Below are positions 55,276 to 64,000 of a DNA stretch of 64,000 bases, piece by piece. The translations under genes and the position numbers were made by a program. Each line of letters starts with the position of its first letter. Position 1 is the stretch's first letter. Origin of the DNA: Charina bottae. Its lineage: Eukaryota; Chordata; Lepidosauria; Squamata; Charinaidae. The stretch spans positions 79,536,798 through 79,600,797 of the forward strand of contig JALMGJ010000004.1 in NCBI GenBank assembly GCA_023362775.1, written 5' to 3'. Under the pieces are notes generated by a model. That model saw nothing but the letters and a program-made list of their open reading frames with translations. It was not told where the DNA came from and did no database searches.

Positions 55276-57814
55276 ACTTGTCTTTCAGACTCACTGAAAC
55301 GTTATGTCTATGCTTGCCTGACAACTGACCCAGCCAGCTAATATACCAGGGGGATAACTTATTCTGGCAGCACACAAGTAGACATGCTCTGATAAAACAG
55401 GGATCAGCAATCTGGCTGTCATTTCCTGCTGCTTTAAAACAAACAAACACAAACTCTTGGATTTTTAAAAAATCTGCTGTCATCCATTTGGAAACTGCAT
55501 CACTGTGGTTTCCCCATCCTATTCTTTCTCTATTCAGTCCTCCTGCCATGTGGCTTTGGGATGGAGAATATAACCAATTCAGTATAATATGCAATAATCA
55601 ATAGAATGGCTATAAAACATTAAACATATACTGAAGGTTTTAACCACTAAAATACAGTCTTTAACCTACTCATGGTTTCTTCTTTTTCACTTTCCATTGC
55701 CTGGATTAGAATTCTATCTATATACTACTAAAACTCTCATTGTGTTTATCTGTACCCTCAAGTTAGCCTAAATGGTGCATTATACTGCAATAATTTTTGA
55801 ATCAAGGTACCTAAAATCTGCTAACTTAAAGAATGCATAAAAAATCTGGCACCCATTACTCCAGTGGAATTGAAATTTCCACAATGTTCAGACCAATTTT
55901 ATTCACAAAGTTGTGGCTGTTGCAGGATCCCCGCATCACGTGATCATGATTTCTGACACTCTATGCTAGCTTCCCACAAGCAAAGTCAATGGGGAAGCCG
56001 GCAGGAAGTTGGAAGTCACTCCCACTCCCACTGCTGTTTTGCCCACCCATGGTCATTCTGTTTATCTGTTTAGGTAAGTAAATATTGACTTATTCTTGAA
56101 GTTTGTTTACAATTATTTTTCTATTTATGATATATACTCTTCTTACAGTATATGATCACAGGACTGTCCAGCATTGTGGTAAAAATATGGTCAGCCTAAA
56201 ATTTAATGTTAATTCTGGTCACATCAGACTGCACTTCCTTTCTCTCAAAGGATGACCCAATGGGTCCCAGGGTAGTCTAGTACAGTACTAAAGATTTGTG
56301 CAACTTGCTTTTCCAAAATTGATTTACAGTTCTTTTCCCCCTTCAAAAAAGGTAAGATTATTTTTTTAAATTGACGAGTGCTTATGATTAACAACAATAT
56401 TAACATTCTTCAGAAATGTTCACTATTACTAGAACTGTGCAAATAGAATGTTTGTGGTCAATTTCTTTTTACAGGAAATGATTTTACTATTTTCCATATC
56501 TTCACATTAGACAGGATAAGAGATTTGAAGTCCTATGAAAAGGTGAGGGTTTTTTTGTCCAATCCTAAGACAGAAAGACACACATTAAAAAAAGCTATCT
56601 AGACTGCCAGAGGATGCTAATAAAAGTTAGAATCAACTTTTTCCTAAATGCAGTAGTCAATCAATATAGCTTTATTACAGTCCTAGACCAGTTCAATTGA
56701 AAGTGCACCACATATGTCCGATAAAAATTCTCAAATATAATAAAAATATAAAATCCATATCATAGTTAATTTCACAGACCAGCTGTCATTTATACATAAG
56801 ATCAAAAAAGCGGCCTATATTGCAGTATATTAATACCCCTTAAATTGTAACATCCTATAGTTATCAATTATGGACTACTAAAATTAAGTGATTAATATCT
56901 GAAATTTAAGTACATAGATTATGTAAAAATGTTTACGCTAAATTATTTACCATGTTTGATTTTAAGGTAATTTCTTGAAATACCTCTATTTGTATGAAAT
57001 TCGTGACTACAAACCAGAACATATCTAAAATGAAGTAAATAATGTTACATTCTAAATGTAGAATAATGTAGTGACAGTTCATCTCTCATTTTACTTTAAA
57101 AAATCTGGTAACATTGTTCCTAAAAGAATTCTGAAGTGGTTTAAATTTCACTTTATGATATTATCCAGTGAAATGCACCTGTATGACCTACTAGGCAAAA
57201 TAGTAATCAAATGGAAATCTATATGAACAGGAATCAACAATATTTCTCTACCATTGTGAATTCAGCTACTGGTAAATTATATACTAATTATGCAAAATGG
57301 TCTTCAATTTGTAAGTCCACCTCTCTTACACAATGTAACTGTATGGAATTATTAGGTTTACAGCCATAGTTCAAAGGTTAATGTAAAGAGTCAGGGAAGG
57401 TTAGTTAAATAAATTTACAGAAATGAAAATCATGAAACAATAACAACAAGGAATCTCATCATTATAAGCCAGCATGCATGACAAAACCTGTTCTTATGTG
57501 AAGATAAGTCACAAGCAAAACGTTTTAATAATGATTGCTGTTGTGCAAAGCATGCAACTCACACAGAGGTTTTAATATACTGATCCTTTAATAGGAACTG
57601 GATAGTTTCTGGTTGGGACCATCCAATGTGTCTGCTAGTATGGGCAGAAATTAGTTCTATAAACCAAACAGGATATAGAGGGCAGCTCAATGGACAATGT
57701 GCAGTTGCCTCAGTGTCTACCTCTGTTGACAAGCATAGGGGTTACTGATTACTGATTCTCCCTTACAGCTATCTATTATGTATGCTGTGCACAGGGAAAT
57801 ATATAGATTATGTT
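55276..57814. other. Mostly unique sequence
   Basis: A hAT-MITE scrap lies at 55905-56050. The region 55276-55600 is open in the minus frame that continues from copia but does not read like a copia protein. Nothing else is recognised. Confidence 0.5.
55905..56050. mobile_element. Fragment of the CAGGTAGTCCTC-type hAT MITE
   Basis: The interior blocks CATCACGTGATCATGATTT, CAAGCAAAGTCAATGGGGAA and GCCGGCAGGAAGTTGGAAG match the interior of this squamate MITE family. No termini remain. Confidence 0.6.
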
Positions 57815-58560
57815 TATTTGTTTATATGTTTATTTACAGTACTTATCACCTACCACACTGTACAATATCATACAAAAAGAAAACATAATAATAAAAAACA
57901 AAATCCTAATCAATATAAAGGGGGCGTGGTGGCTCAGCGGGTAAGACGCTAGGCTTATCGATCAAAGATCGCAAGTTCGGAGGTTCGAATCCCTAGCCCT
58001 GCGTGCGGAGTGAGCTCCCGCACTTGCTCCAGTTCTTGCCAACCTAGCAATTCGAAAGCATGCAAATGCAAGTAGATTAATAGCTACCACTTCAGTGGGT
58101 AGGTAACAGCGTTCAGCACACGTCATGCGGCCACATGACCGTGGAAGCGTCTTCGGACAATGCTGGCTCTTGTGCTAACAAACGGAAATGAGCACCGGCC
58201 CCTAGAGTTGGACACGACTGCACAAATGTGCGGGGGGAACCTTTACCTTTAATCAATATAAAAAACAAAAAATAACCACAAAAAAGATAAAACCCAAAAT
58301 TTCAGTCAGCTAAAACCAAGACCATGTTGAAATAAAACAGCTTTAACTTGTTTACCAAATTGCAGAAAGGTGGGATTGCACATTCTGGAGGGAGAGTATT
58401 CCATAAAGCGGAGCCTATTACAGAAAAGGCTTGACTTGTCCATCGATGACTGTGAACCTCACAAAGATAAGGAACTTTCAGTAGCCCCTTTCTCAATGAC
58501 CCTACTAGACTAGACGATTCAGAGCAGATTCAGTGTGATCTTGAGGCATCCTTTTCCTTT
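57815..58560 (-). mobile_element. LINE 3' fragment (CR1/L2 group), split by a Sauria SINE
   Basis: The minus-strand frame 58496-58302 reads SQAFSVIGSALWNTLPPECA and LVNKLKLFYFN, the CR1/L2 C-terminal signature. The 3' tail continues across the SINE to about 57815. Confidence 0.78.
57920..58249 (+). mobile_element. Sauria SINE, full length with TSD
   Basis: The tRNA-like head (GTGGCTCAGCGGGTAAGACG; box-B-like GGTTCGAATCCCTAG) and the AACCTAGCAATTCGAAAGCA body are present. The 3' end has GTTGGACACGACTGCACAAA and AACCTTTACCTTT. TAATCAATATAAA flanks it (57907-57919 and 58250-58262). Sauria SINEs are a squamate hallmark whose 3' end resembles BovB, the LINE that moves them; BovB is present at 9113 and 63870. 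Confidence 0.95.
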
Positions 58561-58733
58561 GTTTTCATTCTTTAATTCTGGACAATTTCATTCTTTGTTT
58601 TTGCAACATGTTTATATTAAACATATATCTGATGGTCTTAAAAGAAATGTTCTCAATATAATTTGAAAATTAACATTTTATTCAGAGGAAAAAAAAGCAA
58701 AATCACCAAAAGTTGATGTTTATTGTTTTTATG

Positions 58734-59205
58734 AGGGGACACGGTGGCACAGCGGCTTAATGATGCTGGAGTTTGCTGGCCAGAAATGGTCAACACTCCA
58801 ATGGTTTGAGCCCAGCTCCGTGTGACGGAAGTGAGCTCCTGTCATTTTGTCCCTAGCTTCTGCCCACCTAGCAGTTCGAAAGCATACCATCTGCGAGTAG
58901 ATAAATAGGTACCCCCATTTTGGTGTGTGGGGCTAATGCTGGCGGTACTCTATGTGGGGAGCAGGAACCGGTGCTGGATCTGCCTGGACGTGATTGGCAG
59001 AGGATCGGTGGAGAAAAAAAGCCCAGATGAGATGACCTCCCTAGGAACGCTGCTGGCCAGCTGATGCAAAGCTAGCTCGCCCTCTTGTGGTTCACCAGTA
59101 CAACAAAGAACTAGCAACTGCTGGTGCCAGAACATCTATCATGTGTAAAAACATTGTAGACTCCCTGGCAATGTATACCATACACTAAATAAAATAAATA
59201 AATAA
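58734..59205 (+). mobile_element. Sauria-related SINE with a different 3' end and TSD
   Basis: The head and body share CACGGTGGCACAGCGGC and CACCTAGCAGTTCGAAAGCA with the Sauria SINE, but the 3' half is unrelated and ends in (AAAT)n. It is flanked by ATTGTTTTTATG (58722-58733 and 59206-59217). The tail suggests mobilisation by a CR1-type machinery rather than BovB. Confidence 0.88.
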
Positions 59206-59217
59206 ATTGTTTTTATG

Positions 59218-61849
59218 TATTATGATATACTGTATAACAAATTCATGACTCAGTGAAATTGCCAGTTTTCAGCTTATGCTTCCTTTTTAAATAAAAATAA
59301 AATAAAGTTACCACCTTTTGATTTTGTTTGTAAAGAAATACCTTTCAGCTGTATTCTGTAATAGAACTTGTAAATTGTTGTCATCAGATTATTATGTTTT
59401 CTACTTCAGTGTTTCAATATATTTCATTTTATGAATTTATAGAGATATTTCTATTCCACTTAGGGAAGCTTATAAAATTTAAAACTATAATGTCATATAA
59501 CAACAACAACAACACTAATAATACATGAATACAGACAATAATTATACTTTTCTGTGGCCAAATTCAAATCTGTAAAATTCTGCTTATATTTGAACAGTTT
59601 TTGCACAACAGGGAATGATCACAACTCAAAGTCATGCTATAAGAAATAGCACAACAAAGTTGAAATGTGCCAAATTGCCCAGAAACCATTTGGATAGCTG
59701 GCAAGCAGGGCTGCCTGCTGGTTTGTGAACAGTATAGGTAATTTGCCACTCAACTCTCTCCTATTTACTTCAATAAATTGTAGGGTACTTAGTATCCTAC
59801 TATCTGTTATCCATCTGTCTATATTTTTCTGCACTGTCAGTGTTTGACAGCAGATCTGTAATCTTATCTATATCTGTAATTCTTGCTACTGTGGCCAGGA
59901 GATGCAAAAAAAGGGATATGCTGTTTTGGGTCTGGAAGTGCATCTATTCCACAATATGTCTATGTAGCCTACTAAAAAGGCTGATGCAAATGGCATAGTA
60001 AATGTGTTGCATCTAAGTGTACACTTTGGTAGCATTGTGTAAGGACAAAATGATGATTCACAGCATGTGGAATGCAAGTGCTTAGGGCATGTAACTCTCA
60101 AACTAGGGATCTGGAAGCATGCTATAATATGCCACCCAGAACTTTTAGCAGTACTTGAACTGTTCTGCTCATTAGGTCTGAAATTAAGCAGGATTAAAAT
60201 CCTCTTGCATAGGGAGTACAGCAGAATGTAAAGCAATGTGACAAATATCTATGTGATTGTAAAGTTTGTTTTCTGTAACTAGACATACCTGGACATAGAA
60301 GGATGAATCCTGTATGTTCTAGGAAGAAACTATCAGCATCTGTGCCTTAAATATAAATGTTTGATATTTTCTTTCCAGCATACTTAACATTATTTGCAGG
60401 GAATCTGTGAAACAGTGTTCTCAACAATTCTTGGTTCAATATGGAAAAGAGTTTCACTGCCAGCAAACATTATTTTATGAGAATCTTTAGAGCACCTTTT
60501 GGAAAGGAAACTGCAGTGCTGTTGTGAGATATTGGGTAAGACCATGCTACATATTAAAATTTTGTTAGTTTCTGAAATCACATATCTTGGCACTGTTACT
60601 GACAATTTAACATACAGTAGATACTCCCATTGTGTCAAATGACAATACACAGCTAATTGTTTGGTAAATGCAACTTTTTAGAAGTGTTCCAGTCACCATA
60701 GATGTCTGAATATGAGACAATGAAATTTCTATGTTTAATTTGTACTATGAGAGTTATTCAAAACTGGGAATGATCAACTGCTTTGAGTGATCCTGCTTTA
60801 TTGATTTAAAAAAAGATGGCACCATGGGTTGGTTCTAGACTTAGTAATACCAAGAGTATGCCCACACAAATTAATGGTATTCAGTGAGACTAATCTAGCA
60901 CCATAGATAAAATAATTTGTTCTTTTATATTTAGATGTGGTAGAATCTCAGATTTATTCAAATTTATAGCATTATTTTGTAAACATAGGATCTAAAATAA
61001 TAATGACCAACTTAAATCCAATTTATTTCAGTGGGGAGGGCTGGCCCAAGATATTTTACTTACAGAGGGCATTATGCACCCTTTCTCCCTTCCAAATAAA
61101 GAAGTCAGTAGATCTTGCCATTGAATCTTACTTCAGCAATGATAATGGGACAAAATTCTCCAGAATCAATATAAATACAATGTGTGAATCAATATAAAGT
61201 CATTTGTTCCCACTCAGGAATAGAGACATGAGAAAAAGTTAGATGTCAAAAGTGATGAACAGTCAGCATGGGATGGATACCACTAAGTGGCAGAAAATGT
61301 GTATGATCAGTAAAAATTTCATTTCATTTAAATGGTATATCTGAAGAGACAATGATCCTGTTTGGTTATTACACCTACCATTGCAATTCTGAATTAAACA
61401 GATGGCTTTAAACTTCATCAGGTGCTCACACTTTTAGGTTTGCAATTTTCACTCTAAATCAGTGTCTAAGGTTTGTAATGTTGCATTTGTAGTTTGTAGT
61501 TTGCAAGTTTGTAATCTTCAGCTAGATGTAGAAAATTAAACTTTATTAATTTTATTAAACTGCACAAAGACCTACACAGACTGTCATGTCCTCTCAGTAA
61601 TATTGAGTAGTTCTGATTAAAGTACCCTGTAAGCACAATATCTACATTGTTACGTTGGACTTACATAATTAAACTGGTACGGTAATATTTTGTTTTAATA
61701 AATCAACTTGTGGTGCTATTGACTTTTTTGTATAGGACATCAAAATGTGCTTTAGTGGCAGAGCACTAATTATCATTAGTAATCAGTTCCCTAGCACTGA
61801 AATACAATTGAGGCAGTCATACACACATATAATAGATCACATAGTAGAG
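59218..61849. other. Unique sequence, nothing recognised
   Basis: About 2.6 kb of AT-rich DNA. The longest open frame (minus 59886-60236, 116 codons) shows no domain and no splice context that I trust. Confidence 0.5.
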
Positions 61850-61990
61850 AACCAGTATGGTGTAGTGGTTAAGACATTGCATAAGAACTGGAGAGATCCA
61901 GGTTAAGTCATGGAAGCTCGTCAAATGACTTGGGACAGTCACACTCTGTCAGACTAAACAATCCCACAGTATTATTCGTGTTATTGGTAA
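61850..61990 (+). mobile_element. tRNA-derived SINE head
   Basis: AACCAGTATGGTGTAGTGG then TTAAGACATTGC is the box-A-like head of the SINE family at 30985, followed by a decayed GGGACAGTCACACTCTGTC body. The tail is lost. Confidence 0.75.
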
Positions 61991-62094
61991 TCTTGTTTTG
62001 GACTATTTTCCATCACAGTTGAAATTGTAATTGTCTTTGATTAAATTAAATATTGGAGACCCACTGTAGACCCACTGTATTATAATGCTAGTAA

Positions 62095-62330
62095 TTTATT
62101 TATTTAATTAATTTTTATCCCACCTTTATTATTTTTAAAAATAACTCAAGGCGGGGAACATACCTAATACTCCTTCCTCCTCCTATTTTCCCCACAACAA
62201 CCACCCTGTGAGGTGAGTTGGGCTGAGAGAGAGTGACTGGCCCAAGGTCACCCAGCTGGCTTTCACGCCTAAGGCGGGACTAGAACTCTGTCTCCTGTTT
62301 TCTAGCCCAGCACCTTAACCACTAGTTATC
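62095..62330 (-). mobile_element. tRNA-derived SINE, near full length
   Basis: Minus-strand copy: head at 62330-62270 (CTAGTGGTTAAGGTGCTGGG), GTGACCTTGGGCCAGTCACT body, TTGTGGGGAAAATAGGAGG, and tail TTATTTTTAAAAATAATAAA to an AT-rich end near 62095. Confidence 0.88.
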
Positions 62331-63648
62331 CTATTTTGGCCAAAACAAATTCATTTTTTTTAAAAAAATAGCATCCAGTATTTTATTTCTACTATGGTTA
62401 ATCTTATATAAATTGAGGATTGTCTCATTATAAAGGGACAATTGAGGGCTTGAATGTAAGGAAGTTTTCTTGCAGATGAAATTCTTTGCCTGAGATCAAC
62501 CTGCTAACCTTTATAAATGACACTGGAAGGCAATCCATGTAATTGATAGAATAATAATTTAACCTCCTTCTCAACAAAACAAAACAAAACAAAACAAAAA
62601 GTGATGAGGCTGTGACTATAGACTGATAAAATCTGTGGAATTTAATAGGTATCATTATTAAGACAGTAGGGAATGGATTAGCTGAGCTTTCAGAAATCAG
62701 ATGGAATAATTTTGATTGTCTGATTAAGAATTAGTGAATGGGGAAGATGATGTTGATTATAGTAATTACATATAAAATATTTGAAAGCTTTATACTTTAG
62801 CATGAGATAGATCTCTATAAAAAGGTAGCTAAATTCTAAAGTTTGACAGCAGTCAAACCGTTGAAGTAATAGCAAGAGTGAAACAGTGAGATTACAGTAA
62901 TACTTGATAGAAACAGGTTAAGAAAAGGCTGTATGGAACAATTGTCAACTTCAATAGTGGATTCTGAGTTATTCAAACTGAGTTCTGTATTATGGAATAA
63001 ACTGATATTAGATTAAGGCAGGCCCTACTCCTCCCCTTTTACAGTTTAGGAATTGATTTTGTCAAAGTTTCCTTCTAGCAGTCTGATTAGAAACAGTTAA
63101 TCTGAGAAATGATAATCAAGAGCTATGATTATTAGTATTTATTTGAAGGAAGATCAAGAGTTATATCAGAAGAATTACAGTAAATACTCTACTTCCAAAT
63201 GAGAGACCTATCTATAGACAACTTTAGGAATGTAAAACTCCACTTCCTCTTGCTCTTTCTATGCAGAGGACTGAAAGTTTGCCTCTTCTGTGAAGGAGGG
63301 ACAAATTGTATCTGTTTACTGTTTTCATAAGCCTTTTTATCAGGGAAAAGTAATTTCATAGTTTTACCTTTTAATGTTCTGCTTTATTCTGTGTTTTATA
63401 TCTTATATGTTTTTAACATTTAATGGTTTTTTTATTATATCTTTATAAGCTCTCAAGAGCCATTAAGGAAGTGGGAAGCATGTAATTTAAACAAATAAAC
63501 AAAATATTGTTATATTTTACTTATTTACTTATTAGCGGGTGAGAAAAAGGACAGGAGCTTTCTGGACTCAGATACAGTGTTCTTCTCTAGAATACAGTGA
63601 TGCCTATTGTCAGAGTGCTTTTAGGTAAATAATTTGTGTTTATTTCTA

Positions 63649-63688
<40 letters not shown>

Positions 63689-63869
63689 ATGCCTTAGTTT
63701 AACAAACCATGCATACATTCCTATACAGACATTTTTATATGGGTGTTTTTACAGTTTCTTAAATATGCTATTTAATCACTCTTGAGCAGGAACAATTAGA
63801 CAGAAAATTCAGGATTATATCTCTTTATGTATGAAACTAGTAAGCAAAGTAACTATTGCAAGTTATAAA
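62331..63869. other. Unique sequence with two microsatellites
   Basis: An (AAAAC)n run lies at 62576-62599 and a TA-to-TG dinucleotide tract at about 63647-63690. A possible decayed LINE tail lies near 63440-63510. No gene is seen. Confidence 0.5.
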
Positions 63870-64000
63870 CATCTTTTTCTGCATCTGTGGTTGGAACATA
63901 AACTTGCATAATTGTCATATTAAACCCATGAAGTCTAATTGATATTATTCAGTCATTGATTGTATTGTAGCCAAGTATGGTTCTAGCTATACCCTTCCTT
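63870..64000 (-). mobile_element. BovB endonuclease fragment running off the window
   Basis: The minus-strand reading gives LHGFNMTIMQVYVPTTDAEK, the diverged counterpart of PFNITVIQVYAPTSDAEEA in the copy at 11260-12168. It continues beyond the right edge. Confidence 0.82.

Noticed and set aside
57930..58010. tRNA-like box A and box B sequences
   Set aside because: They are the head of a Sauria SINE with its own target duplication, not a tRNA gene; the same applies to the other tRNA-derived SINE heads.
60170..60200. Faint 5S rRNA-like wording (GAAATTAAGCAGGATTAAA)
   Set aside because: Only a few bases resemble 5S rRNA; there is no internal promoter or full-length match.
59886..60236. 116-codon minus-strand open frame
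   Set aside because: No recognisable domain, no splice support; it may be a chance frame or an old repeat I cannot name.
60390..60650. Possible exon or LINE piece (86-codon minus frame)
   Set aside because: There is an AG-like site nearby, but the plus-strand frame meets a stop before the donor and the minus frame has no known motif.

Overview
The window is non-bacterial, AT-rich vertebrate DNA that is almost certainly from a squamate reptile (lizard or snake). The lineage markers are a nearly full-length BovB LINE, a typical Sauria SINE with a 13-bp target-site duplication (TSD), many CR1/L2-group LINE pieces, squamate tRNA-derived SINEs and hAT miniature elements. I found no complete host gene, rRNA gene, tRNA gene or CRISPR array. 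The only candidate host coding sequence is one 60-codon phase-0 exon at 664-843, so the window is best read as intronic or intergenic DNA.

Layout. 1-9100: candidate exon, CR1 fragments on both strands, a solo LTR (3751-4215) and a decayed Ty3/gypsy pol piece. 9113-15008: a BovB on the minus strand, a solo Ty1/copia LTR, a SINE, a Penelope-like element (PLE) with a GIY-YIG endonuclease and a hammerhead-like motif, and a MITE. 15009-22395: mostly unique sequence with a GT microsatellite. 22396-27135: hAT MITEs, a SINE inside a SINE, and a CR1 inserted into another CR1. 27798-31355: a large inverted duplication (arms about 1.35 kb, spacer about 0.85 kb) whose arms each contain the same SINE. 31356-37605: sparse repeats, LINE remnants, a second MITE of the 24447 family, and a MITE broken by the next element.

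37606-43847 is the best-preserved unit: a Tf1/sushi-type chromovirus (Ty3/gypsy group). Its 341-bp LTRs differ at 2 positions and it has a 5-bp TSD, gag, and pol ending in a chromodomain. It carries two readable control signals. A self-priming primer-binding site is complementary to the predicted start of its own transcript. A textbook -1 ribosomal frameshift cassette (slippery heptamer, 5-nt spacer, 10-bp stem, 5-bp pseudoknot stem) sits at the gag/pol junction. One missing base in a C run breaks pol.

46672-55275 is a four-level nest. A Ty1/copia element is interrupted by a Tc1 transposon (TA TSD, about 118-bp terminal inverted repeats). The Tc1 contains a truncated sushi-type element, which in turn is split by a 5'-truncated L1 with a perfect 14-bp TSD. 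55276-64000 is mostly unique DNA with Sauria-type SINEs and a BovB fragment running off the right edge.

The genes here are mobile-element genes (reverse transcriptases, nucleases, transposases, Gag). Nearly all are broken; the chromovirus is the only near-intact autonomous unit. All family names come from motif recognition by eye, not from database searches.
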